Shown here piece by piece: positions 41,756 to 49,142 of a DNA stretch of 64,000 bases; position 1 is the stretch's first letter; the number at the start of each line of letters is the position of its first letter. The translations under genes were made by a program, and so were the position numbers. Under the pieces are notes generated by a model that worked only from the letters and a program-made list of their open reading frames with translations, searched no databases and was not told where the DNA came from. This stretch comes from Elusimicrobiota bacterium (GTDB lineage: Bacteria > Elusimicrobiota > Elusimicrobia > UBA1565 > UBA9628): NCBI GenBank assembly GCA_003452935.1, contig DMMY01000015.1, forward strand, positions 1-64,000, written 5' to 3'.

Positions 41756-43594
41756 TCAGGGAAGTTGATCTCCGGCGCTTGTTTCCAGGAGGCTGTAACC
41801 GTAGGGCGGAAGCTGCCCCAGCCAGGCCAGGCCTGATTCTTCGTCGTGAAAATCCACGGCTACGCTGCGTTCCGTGGGATTGGCCAAGACCAGTACCGCG
41901 GGCTGTTTTTTCTCCGGCGCGAGCAGAGCATAGCCCACCCAAGCGGGATCGCCTTGGGGTCTGAGGGCTTTGAGGATCGGGTTGTCGTGGATCTCGCGCA
42001 GGGCTTGGGCGGTGCGGAATAATTCTTCGTAGAACTGCGCGGTGTCGGATTTTGCGCTTTGCCAATCGATCGTCACGGGCGCGCAGAACGGGATGGATTT
42101 GGGCTCTCGCGGGTCCGGCCGGTCGAAACCGATCTCCTGCGAGCCGTAGAAAAGATGGCTTCCGGGCATGAGCAGGGTCAAGAAGCTCGCGCCCTGCGTC
42201 CAAGGACCGAAGCTGCGCTGCGGCGAGGCTTCGTCATGATTGCCGAAAAAATGGAGCGCGGCGGAGCCGGCCGTCTGCCATTGCAGGTATTCGGCGCGCT
42301 CGATAGCCGCCTGGATGCAGCCCGGACAGCGGCTGTGCAGGGCGTCGTACCAGCCCGTATGTCCGCCGGGTCGATCCATATTGTTTTTGCTGTAGATGAG
42401 GTCGAAGCCCGCGATGGAGAGCTCATCCCAGTTATCATAGCCTTCGGCTATGAAGGCGGTAGCGGGGTAGGCGGCTTTGACCGCGGCGATGAGCTCGTCC
42501 ATGAACTCCTGCTGCGGCATGCGCACGTCCCAAGTGCGGCTGAAGTTGGCGTTAAGGTCCAGGTAGGCCATGTCCACGCGGAAGCCGTCCACGTTGAATC
42601 GTTCCACCCAGGATTTGACGATGCGGATCATTTCGCGGCGCAGGCCTGGTTGGGAATAGTCGACCTGGGCCGTGTCGATCCAGAACTCCACGTTGCCGAA
42701 TATGCCGTAGCCGCCGTGGCGCACCCAAAGCTTGCGGCCCGTGGCCGGGTCCGTGTGCGTGAAAAAGCCTCGGTCCGGCTGCTCCGGCCCGGCTGGATCG
42801 GCTCTCTTATTAAGGAAAAACTCCGGATGATTCATGAGAAGCTTCGAGTCCATTGAGGTGTGGTTGGGCACGAAATCCATGATTACTTTCAAGCCGGCCT
42901 GGTGGGCCCGATCCACGAAGCCGCGGAAATCATCGGCTGTGCCAAGCTCCGGGTTGAGCGCTTCATGGTCGCGGATCGAATAAGGCGAACCCCCGGCGCT
43001 GCCTGAGCGGTTGCGCAGGCCGATGGGGAATATGCCCATCACCCAAACCGCGTCGAAACCCAGGGCCTTGATGTCGAGCAGGTCTTGGGCGCCGAAATCT
43101 GCGAAAAAGGGTCGGCCCGTGCCCGGGGCTCGACCCCGGGCCATTCTTTTGCCCGCGAGATTGAAGGCGCGAGGAAAAATTTCGTAAATGCGGGCTTGGC
43201 GCGACCAGCGGCTTTTATCGGCGGCCGCCATTTCGCGGCGCAGGCCCTGGGTATATAGGCTTAAGAAATCCATGAGCTGGCCGTACCGGGCCTGCGGCGG
43301 CAGGGGGGAATGCAGGATGTTTTGAACTTTATTGCAGGCTTCTTGCGCCCAGGCAACAGGAGCGAAAAGGCCGCCCAGATAGCGGGCGTAGTCCGGCAGA
43401 TGGCGCAGCAGCATCTCCCTGCCGACGAGTTTGGCGGAACGTTCCTCGCCGTAAAGAAAGCCCTCAAGTCCGGCCGTAGGCGAGGCGTGGAGGCGGCCTT
43501 CGCCCAGGCTGAAGACGAAGGGGCGGATGCGCTCGCCGTTGGGCTCGATCGTTCCCAGGCTCAGCAGGGCGCGTGCTTCCTGCAAGGGGACCAT
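41756..43594 (-). CDS. Alpha-amylase family (GH13) glycosidase
   Basis: A 612-residue GH13 enzyme. The four conserved regions are complete: DFVPNHTS (about residue 240), GFRVDMAYLD with the nucleophile aspartate (about 340), AFIAEGYDN with the acid glutamate (about 385) and FFGNHDE with the transition-state aspartate (about 452). About 130 residues before the barrel (VFSLGEGRLHASPTAGLEGFLYGEE onward) form an N-terminal region I do not recognise. The frame stays open for 180 more codons, but these overlap the divergent radical SAM gene; ATG 43594, 8 bases after an extended -10 box, is the better start. No signal peptide is seen, so a cytoplasmic role in glycogen or maltodextrin, or trehalose-like, metabolism is likely; substrate unknown. 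Confidence 0.85.
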   Translation of the reverse strand: MVPLQEARALLSLGTIEPNGERIRPFVFSLGEGRLHASPTAGLEGFLYGEERSAKLVGREMLLRHLPDYARYLGGLFAPVAWAQEACNKVQNILHSPLPPQARYGQLMDFLSLYTQGLRREMAAADKSRWSRQARIYEIFPRAFNLAGKRMARGRAPGTGRPFFADFGAQDLLDIKALGFDAVWVMGIFPIGLRNRSGSAGGSPYSIRDHEALNPELGTADDFRGFVDRAHQAGLKVIMDFVPNHTSMDSKLLMNHPEFFLNKRADPAGPEQPDRGFFTHTDPATGRKLWVRHGGYGIFGNVEFWIDTAQVDYSQPGLRREMIRIVKSWVERFNVDGFRVDMAYLDLNANFSRTWDVRMPQQEFMDELIAAVKAAYPATAFIAEGYDNWDELSIAGFDLIYSKNNMDRPGGHTGWYDALHSRCPGCIQAAIERAEYLQWQTAGSAALHFFGNHDEASPQRSFGPWTQGASFLTLLMPGSHLFYGSQEIGFDRPDPREPKSIPFCAPVTIDWQSAKSDTAQFYEELFRTAQALREIHDNPILKALRPQGDPAWVGYALLAPEKKQPAVLVLANPTERSVAVDFHDEESGLAWLGQLPPYGYSLLETSAGDQLP

Positions 43595-43602
43595 GCCGAC
43601 AT

Positions 43603-43611
43603 AAATTACCA
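43603..43611 (-). promoter_or_regulatory. Extended -10 promoter of the GH13 gene
   Basis: TGGTAATTT on the minus strand ends 8 bases before ATG 43594; leaderless mRNA is likely. Confidence 0.4.
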
Positions 43612-43653
43612 AATTGATCCTGACACGGGAACTGATATCGCGCCCATATTGAA

Positions 43654-43659
43654 TATAAT
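43654..43659 (+). promoter_or_regulatory. -10 box of the heme operon
   Basis: Perfect TATAAT ending 5 bases before ATG 43665, with CTGATA 16 bases upstream as a possible -35. Transcription would start on the start codon itself, hence a leaderless mRNA. Confidence 0.55.
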
Positions 43660-43664
43660 GAAGC

Positions 43665-44741
43665 ATGGTCGAGACGGAAAATTTTGTCTTGCAATGGCTG
43701 GCCTGGGAGATTACGAGCCGCTGCAATCTTTCCTGCATCCATTGCCGCAGCCAAGCCGGGGCGGATGCCGGGGGAGGAGAGTTTTCCACGGCCCAGGCCG
43801 CTGCCCTCATCGACGATATCGCATCCTTCTCCAAGCCGGTGCTTGTGCTCTCGGGCGGAGAGCCTCTGCTTCGGCCGGATATCTTCGAGCTCGCGGGCCA
43901 CGGCGCCAGCCGAGGGCTGCGTATGGCTTTGGCCAGCAACGGCGCGTTGATCAGCGACGGCATCTGCGGCCGCATCAAGGCCAGCGGCATACGCATCGTT
44001 TCTCTGTCCCTGGATGGGTCCACGTCCGCGGTGCACGACGATTTCCGCAGGCAGCCGGGCGCTTTCAACGCCACGCTGGCCGCCGCCGGGGCTTTGCGTC
44101 GCCACGGCATCGATTTCATCGTGAACTCCTCTTTCACCCGACGCAATCAGGCTGATATCCCGGAGGTCTATCGATTGGCCAAATCTCTGGGCGCCCGGGC
44201 CTGGTATCTCTTCATGGTCTTGCCCACGGGCCGGGCCGAGGCTTTGCGCGAGGAACTCATCGGCCCGCAAGACTACGAGGAAATTTTGGGATGGCATTAT
44301 CGTATGGAGAAAGACGAAAGCGAGATGCTGGTGCGGCCCATTTGCGCTCCGCATTACTACCGGTTGGCCCTGCAAAAGTCCCGGGCCGAGGGGCTCTCTT
44401 GGAAGCGGCGCTCCCTTTCCTTTTCCACGGGCGGGGCCAAGGGCTGCGTGTGCGGCCAGAGCATCGCCTTCATCAGTGCCCAGGGAGAGGTCCAGCCCTG
44501 TTCTTATTTTCCGACGTCGGCCGGAAATGTCAAAGAGAGGGCTTTTTCGGAGATTTGGCGGCATTCGGAGCTGCTTCGTTCCTTGCGGGACTTCTCCAGG
44601 TATAAGGGCCGCTGCGGGGCTTGCGAATATATCAAGGTGTGCGGCGGCTGCCGCGCGCGGGCCGAACTTTATGGCGGAGACTATCTGGGCGAAGAGCCCC
44701 TGTGCAGCCATAAGCCCGAGCGGAAGCGAGGCGAGGCCTAG
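43665..44741 (+). CDS. Radical SAM/SPASM protein, AhbD/NirJ-like, in heme operon
   Basis: A 358-residue radical SAM enzyme. The 4Fe-4S site is C20-x3-C24-x2-C27; LSGGEPLLRPD and SLDGSTSAVHD follow in the partial TIM barrel; the C-terminal SPASM region holds further cysteines (CVCGQSIAFISAQGEVQPCSYFP, then CGACEYIKVCGGCRARA and a final Cys). This layout is that of AhbC, AhbD and NirJ, which act on tetrapyrrole side chains. It is fused to the heme operon without any gap (hemE starts on the next base), so a heme-biosynthetic role is likely, for example decarboxylating coproheme to heme (AhbD reaction) or replacing coproporphyrinogen oxidase, neither of which is otherwise seen here. Peptide-modifying SPASM enzymes are the alternative. 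Confidence 0.8.
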   Translation: MVETENFVLQWLAWEITSRCNLSCIHCRSQAGADAGGGEFSTAQAAALIDDIASFSKPVLVLSGGEPLLRPDIFELAGHGASRGLRMALASNGALISDGICGRIKASGIRIVSLSLDGSTSAVHDDFRRQPGAFNATLAAAGALRRHGIDFIVNSSFTRRNQADIPEVYRLAKSLGARAWYLFMVLPTGRAEALREELIGPQDYEEILGWHYRMEKDESEMLVRPICAPHYYRLALQKSRAEGLSWKRRSLSFSTGGAKGCVCGQSIAFISAQGEVQPCSYFPTSAGNVKERAFSEIWRHSELLRSLRDFSRYKGRCGACEYIKVCGGCRARAELYGGDYLGEEPLCSHKPERKRGEA

Positions 44742-45794
44742 ATGCAAGACGCCCGCTTTCTTAGGGCCTGCCGCAAGGAGCCGGTGGACGCGACTCCGGT
44801 CTGGTTCATGCGGCAAGCGGGCCGCTACCTTCCTGAATATCGCCGGCTGCGCGCGAAGCACGGTTTTCTTCAACTCTGCAAGACGCCGGAATTGGCGGCC
44901 CAGGTCACGCTTGAGCCCGTGACGCGCCTGGGCGTGGATGCGGCCATCCTTTTCTCGGACATCCTGATATCGGTGGAGGCCATGGGCGTGCCCCTGCGAT
45001 TTGCCGAGGGCAAGGGCCCCATCCTCGGCAAAGTCATCCATGATCTCGCGGACGTGGAATCTCTGCGCGTCCCGGATCCTGAGTCCGAGCTCGGTTTTGT
45101 CCTGGCCGCGATCCGCCTGCTGCGCCGTGAACTTGAGGGCCGCGTGCCGCTCATAGGATTTTGCGGCCTGCCCTTTACCTTGGCCAGTTACATCGTGGAG
45201 GGGGGCAAGTCGCGGGATTTTCGCAAGATCAAAACCCTGATGCTCGAGGCGCCGCATATCTATGGCGCGCTCATGGCCAAGCTGGCGCGCGTGGCAAGCG
45301 CAAGCGCCAGCGCCCAGATTGCGGCCGGGGCCCAGGCGATCCAGCTTTTCGACACCTGGGCCGGGGTTCTTGAGCCAGCGGAGTATGAGGCCCAAGTCCG
45401 GCCTTACACTGTTGCGGTCATCGAGGGCATACGGCGTCAGGGCGCTCCTCTGATTCATTTCAGCGCGGATTGCAGGAGGCTTTTGCCGCTCCTGCGCGCC
45501 TTGCCCGTTGACGTGATGTCCATAGACCGGCACGTAGCCTTGGGCGAGGCAGCCGCGGCTCTAGGCCCGGGCTTTGCTCTCCAAGGCAACCTGGCTCCTG
45601 AGGTCCTCTTGAAATCCGTTGTTGAGATCGAGGCGGCGGTGGGCGATATCCTGCGCCAGGGGCGATCCGCGGCCAGCCATATTTTCAATCTGGGCCACGG
45701 CATACTGCCGGGCACCGACCCGCAAAGCGTCAGGTCTGCGGTCGAGGCCGTGCATCGCCTCGGCCGCAGGGAGCAGCCGTGGCCGACGCGATAA
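44742..45794 (+). CDS. hemE: Uroporphyrinogen decarboxylase
   Basis: A 350-residue HemE, which decarboxylates the four acetate arms of uroporphyrinogen III to give coproporphyrinogen III. The signature PVWFMRQAGRYLPEYR (about residues 19-34), the aspartate of ILFSDILI (about 70), GFCGLPFTLASYIVEGG, and the C-terminal FNLGHGILPGTDP are all present; length is normal. It begins immediately after the stop of the radical SAM gene and overlaps hemH by 16 bases, so translation is coupled. Confidence 0.97.
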   Translation: MQDARFLRACRKEPVDATPVWFMRQAGRYLPEYRRLRAKHGFLQLCKTPELAAQVTLEPVTRLGVDAAILFSDILISVEAMGVPLRFAEGKGPILGKVIHDLADVESLRVPDPESELGFVLAAIRLLRRELEGRVPLIGFCGLPFTLASYIVEGGKSRDFRKIKTLMLEAPHIYGALMAKLARVASASASAQIAAGAQAIQLFDTWAGVLEPAEYEAQVRPYTVAVIEGIRRQGAPLIHFSADCRRLLPLLRALPVDVMSIDRHVALGEAAAALGPGFALQGNLAPEVLLKSVVEIEAAVGDILRQGRSAASHIFNLGHGILPGTDPQSVRSAVEAVHRLGRREQPWPTR

Positions 45795-46744
45795 AGGGAG
45801 TCGTGCTCCTGAGCATGGGCGAGCCTGAAAGCCTCGATGCTGTCCGTCCGTATTTGCGCGAGCTTCTGTCTGATCCCGACCTGGTCAGCTTGCCCGTTCC
45901 TTTTTTGCGGCCCGCTTTCGCCTGGGGCGTTTCGATCCTGGGCAGCGGCCGTTTGCGCCGAACGCTTCGCGAGATGGGCGGCGGTTCTCCCTTGGTTCGT
46001 CTGACCGCGCGACAGGGGCAGGCCTTGGAGCAGGCCTTGCGCAAGAGAGGCGACTTCCGCGTGCATTGGGCCATGCGCTACGGCGCGCCCTCGGCCCAGG
46101 ATGCGGCGCGGCGGCTTCAAGCCGAAGGGGCTCAAAGCGTCGTGGCTTTGCCCCTCTACCCGCAATACTGCAAGGCCACCTCCGGATCAAGCCTCAAGGA
46201 CCTCAAGGAACGTATGCGGGAGCAAGGCCTGCGCCTGCCCCTGCGCGAGATCCGGTCCTGGGCCGATCATCCCGGCTTCGTGGCCGCGCTCGGCGAACTG
46301 GTCGCCCGGACCCTGGCTCGGGCGGCCGGGCAAAAGGCGCACATCCTTTTCAGCGCCCACAGCGTGCCGTTATCCTTTATAAAGGCCGGGGACCCTTACC
46401 TGGCCGATGTGGAGCGCACCGTGGCCGCGGTGAGCGGGGTTTTCCCGGACATCGCGCATTCCCTTTCGTTCCAGAGCCGCGGCGGCCGGGGCGAGTGGCT
46501 GGGTCCGGCGATTGTCGATGAAACCGAGCGCTTGGCGCGCTCCGGCGTGGAAGCCCTGGTGGTCGTCCCGGTGAGCTTTGTCTGCGATCACTCCGAGACC
46601 TTGCATGAGCTCGATATCGAGTTGCGGCGCGCGGCCCAGGCCGCGGGCATCCGGACTTTTTTGCGCGTGCCCGCGCTTAATGATTCCCCGCTTTTCATCG
46701 AAGCCCTGGAGGACCTTGTGCTTCGCGCCGAGGCCGCGGCTTGA
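45779..46744 (+). CDS. hemH: Ferrochelatase (protoporphyrin or coproporphyrin)
   Basis: A 321-residue ferrochelatase starting at GTG 45779 inside hemE. Landmarks: VVLLSMGEPESL, GGGSPL, MRYGAPS, LPLYPQYCKATSGSS, the metal-binding histidine in FSAHSVPLSFIKAGDPY (about residue 198), SFQSRGGRGEWLGP and the glutamate of FVCDHSETLHELDIE (about 275). It inserts iron into the porphyrin ring. Whether its substrate is protoporphyrin IX or coproporphyrin III cannot be told from what I see; the neighbouring oxidase leaves both possible. Confidence 0.95.
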   Translation: MADAIKGVVLLSMGEPESLDAVRPYLRELLSDPDLVSLPVPFLRPAFAWGVSILGSGRLRRTLREMGGGSPLVRLTARQGQALEQALRKRGDFRVHWAMRYGAPSAQDAARRLQAEGAQSVVALPLYPQYCKATSGSSLKDLKERMREQGLRLPLREIRSWADHPGFVAALGELVARTLARAAGQKAHILFSAHSVPLSFIKAGDPYLADVERTVAAVSGVFPDIAHSLSFQSRGGRGEWLGPAIVDETERLARSGVEALVVVPVSFVCDHSETLHELDIELRRAAQAAGIRTFLRVPALNDSPLFIEALEDLVLRAEAAA

Positions 46745-48141
46745 AGCGGATCGCCATCGTCGGCGGCGGGGTTTCCGGCCTAGCCACGGCCTACAGCCTC
46801 GATCGTCAGCTGGAGGCCGCGGGATTATCGGCCGAGATGCTGATCTTTGAATCCCAGCCCAAGCCCGGCGGGACCATGCGCACGATTCAAGAGCAGGGCT
46901 TTTTCATGGAATCGGGCCCCAATGGGTTCTTGACCAACAAGCCCCATGCCTTGGACTTGGCGCGCGAGTTGGGCTTGGAAAACCGCCTGCAGAAATCATC
47001 CGGCCTGGCCCGCAAGCGTTTCGTTTTCTCCAGGGGGCGGCTGCATCGCTTGCCCGAGACCCCCGGCGCTTTTCTGGGCTGCCGGCTTCTTTCCCCGGGG
47101 GGGCGCCTGCGCGTCCTGGCCGAGCCCTTTGTCCGGCCCGGATCGCGGCAGCAAGACGAGTCGGTCGCGCAATTCGCTTCCCGCCGCCTAGGCCAGGAAG
47201 CCATGGAAAAGCTCATCGAACCCATGACCGCGGGCGTTTTCGCCGGCAATCCGGATCAGCTTTCCTTGCGCTCGTGTTTCCCGCGCATCCATGAGTTGGA
47301 AAGCCGTTATGGCGGGCTCATCAAGGCCATGCTGGCCTTGCGCGGCGAGCGCAGGCGGCGCGGGGTGAAGCAGTCCATGTCCGCCGGACCAGGAGGAGTG
47401 CTGACCTCTTTTGACGCCGGAGTCGAGGTGCTTATCGATTCCCTGGCCGGCTGTCTGGCCAAGAGCCTGCGTTTAAATGCGGCCGTCGAGGCTGTAAGCC
47501 GTTGCAACGGGAAATATCTGCTTTCGGTCCGGGAAAATAGCGGATCGGCGCAATGCGAGGCTGACGCCGTGGTCTTGGCAACTCCGGCTCATGCGGCCGG
47601 CCGCTTGCTGGGCGTCAGCGCCCCGGAGCTCGGCGCTGAACTAGAGCGCATCCCGTACGTTCCGGTCGCGGTCGTGGCCCTGGGCTTTGACGCCGCGGCC
47701 TTGAGCCGGCCCTGGGATGGGTTTGGGTTCTTGGTTCCCAGGAAAGAGGGCCGCGGAATCTTGGGCGCTTTGTGGGATTCCAGCGTGTTCGAGGGCCGGG
47801 CTCCCGCGGGCAAGGCACTTGTTCGGGTCATGGTGGGAGGCGCGCGCCAGCCGGAATTGGCCCGGCTGACGCAAGGCGAGCTTTTGGCCTTGGTCCGCGA
47901 AGAGTTGCGGGGCATCATGGGGATAAAGGCCGAGCCGGTGCTTTCCCGCGTTTTCTTCCACGAGCAAGGCATCCCTCAGTATCTGGTCGGCCACGGGCAA
48001 GTCCTGGAGCGCCTTAACGCGCGATTGGCCGCTTGGCCCGGATTTTATCTTAACAGCAACGCTTATCGGGGCGTGTCCCTCAATGACTGCATCCGTGAGT
48101 CCAAGCTGGCTGCGCAGAGCATGCTCAAGGTTATAGAATGA
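46741..48141 (+). CDS. hemG: Protoporphyrinogen/coproporphyrinogen oxidase (HemY-type flavoprotein)
   Basis: A 466-residue FAD oxidase of the HemY group, starting at TTG 46741 in a TTGA overlap with hemH. The N-terminal dinucleotide motif GGGVSGLATAYSL (about residues 8-20) is followed by FESQPKPGGTMRT, FFMESGPNGFL, the family segment LIEPMTAGVFAGNPDQLSLRSCFPR and a C-terminal FYLNSNAYRGVSLNDCIRES. It aromatises a porphyrinogen; HemY enzymes act either on protoporphyrinogen IX or, in the coproporphyrin-dependent route, on coproporphyrinogen III, normally with oxygen. No coproporphyrinogen decarboxylase (HemF, HemN) is in the operon, which favours the second role. The symbol follows common usage for the step and not E. 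coli HemG homology. Confidence 0.9.
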   Translation: MKRIAIVGGGVSGLATAYSLDRQLEAAGLSAEMLIFESQPKPGGTMRTIQEQGFFMESGPNGFLTNKPHALDLARELGLENRLQKSSGLARKRFVFSRGRLHRLPETPGAFLGCRLLSPGGRLRVLAEPFVRPGSRQQDESVAQFASRRLGQEAMEKLIEPMTAGVFAGNPDQLSLRSCFPRIHELESRYGGLIKAMLALRGERRRRGVKQSMSAGPGGVLTSFDAGVEVLIDSLAGCLAKSLRLNAAVEAVSRCNGKYLLSVRENSGSAQCEADAVVLATPAHAAGRLLGVSAPELGAELERIPYVPVAVVALGFDAAALSRPWDGFGFLVPRKEGRGILGALWDSSVFEGRAPAGKALVRVMVGGARQPELARLTQGELLALVREELRGIMGIKAEPVLSRVFFHEQGIPQYLVGHGQVLERLNARLAAWPGFYLNSNAYRGVSLNDCIRESKLAAQSMLKVIE

Positions 48142-49043
48142 AGCTTAGGATGGGGACTCGCGGCTCGCCTTTGGCCTTGGCCCAATCCGGGATCGTGGCC
48201 GCGGCCCTGAAGCGGCTTGACCCGGGCCTGGAGATCGAGACCGTGCGTATCCGGACCAGCGGCGACCGTTTTTCGGCCCGGAGCCCTCGCGAGGCTTATG
48301 CCCTAACCCAGGGCTCCAAGGGACTATTTGTCAAGGAAATCGAGGAAGCCCTGGTCAACGGCCGGGCGGATTTTGCCGTGCACAGCGCCAAGGATTTGCC
48401 GGCGCAGCTCATGGACGGACTCCTGATCGCGGCCTATCCTGAGCGCGAGGATCCTCGGGATGCGTTCATCGGCAGGGCAGGGCGCAAATGGCCGGATATG
48501 GCTGCCGGGTCGCGGCTGGCCACGTCTTCGTTGCGCAGGCGGGTCCAGCTTCTGGCGATCCGGCCCGGCCTGATCATCGAGCCCATGCGCGGAAACGTGG
48601 ACACGCGCTTGCGCAAGCTGGAAGAGGGGCTTTGCGACGGAATCGTCCTGGCTTTGGCCGGCTTGCGGCGATTGGGGTTGTCGACGACGGCCCATGAGCC
48701 GTTTGCCGAGGAACTTCTCCTGCCGGCGCCGGGGCAAGGCGCCTTGGCCGTGGAGGCGCGAAAGGACCGGAGGGAACTATTGGAGCTTTTGGCCCTATTG
48801 GATCATGCTGCCACGCGCGTGGAAGTCGAGATGGAGCGGGCTTTCTTAAGGGAGCTGGGAGGCGGCTGCTCGATTCCTTTGGCCGCCCGGGCCAAGGCGC
48901 GAGGGGCAGAGGCTGACATGAGCGTTTTCTTTTCCGAGCCGGACGGCAGCCGGGCCGTGCGTCTGAGCGGGGTGTGCAAGGACCTTAAGAGGCGAGAGGA
49001 ATTCGCCCGTGATTTGGCCGGTCAAGTCCGTTCAGACCGCTAA
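48138..49043 (+). CDS. hemC: Porphobilinogen deaminase (hydroxymethylbilane synthase)
   Basis: A 301-residue HemC that links four porphobilinogens into hydroxymethylbilane. Features: MGTRGSPLALAQS at the start, the catalytic aspartate in FAVHSAKDLP (about residue 82), ATSSLRRRVQLL, MRGNVDTRLRKL, LPAPGQGALAVEA and the dipyrromethane-attachment cysteine in LRELGGGCSIPLAA (about 244). It starts at ATG 48138 with an ATGA overlap and is the last gene of the operon. hemD and hemB, often next to it, are absent from the window, and a new promoter follows. Confidence 0.96.
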   Translation: MKLRMGTRGSPLALAQSGIVAAALKRLDPGLEIETVRIRTSGDRFSARSPREAYALTQGSKGLFVKEIEEALVNGRADFAVHSAKDLPAQLMDGLLIAAYPEREDPRDAFIGRAGRKWPDMAAGSRLATSSLRRRVQLLAIRPGLIIEPMRGNVDTRLRKLEEGLCDGIVLALAGLRRLGLSTTAHEPFAEELLLPAPGQGALAVEARKDRRELLELLALLDHAATRVEVEMERAFLRELGGGCSIPLAARAKARGAEADMSVFFSEPDGSRAVRLSGVCKDLKRREEFARDLAGQVRSDR

Positions 49044-49058
49044 ACCCGCTAAAAAAGC

Positions 49059-49064
49059 TATAAT
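49059..49064 (+). promoter_or_regulatory. -10 box upstream of otsA
   Basis: TATAAT with no clear -35. The RNA would start about 49071, exactly where the conserved structured element begins, leaving a 72-base leader. Confidence 0.45.
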
Positions 49065-49070
49065 TTTTAA

Positions 49071-49132
49071 GATCCGAACAAGGGTTCGAGGCTCGCGGCC
49101 TCGAAGGATCGGGATGGTCGGGCCGCCATCCC
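49071..49132 (+). ncRNA. Candidate structured leader element, copy A (otsA leader)
   Basis: The leader can fold into an outer stem GATCC/GGATC (49071-49075 with 49106-49110), a variable hairpin TTCGAGGC/GCCTCGAA (49085-49092 with 49098-49105) and a conserved hairpin GGGATGG/CCATCCC (49111-49117 with 49126-49132) around TCGGGCCG. The core GGATGGTCGGGCCGCCATC recurs identically on the minus strand at 52522-52504, where the variable hairpin keeps pairing with a different sequence. No ribosome site is visible between the hairpin and the otsA ATG 49143, so the fold could control translation. I do not recognise it as a known riboswitch class. Confidence 0.5.
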
Positions 49133-49142
49133 AGCACCGTTT

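Noticed and set aside
43464..45533. 689-codon minus-strand frame across radical SAM and hemE
   Set aside because: Antisense to two clearly identified genes; no start context or domains.
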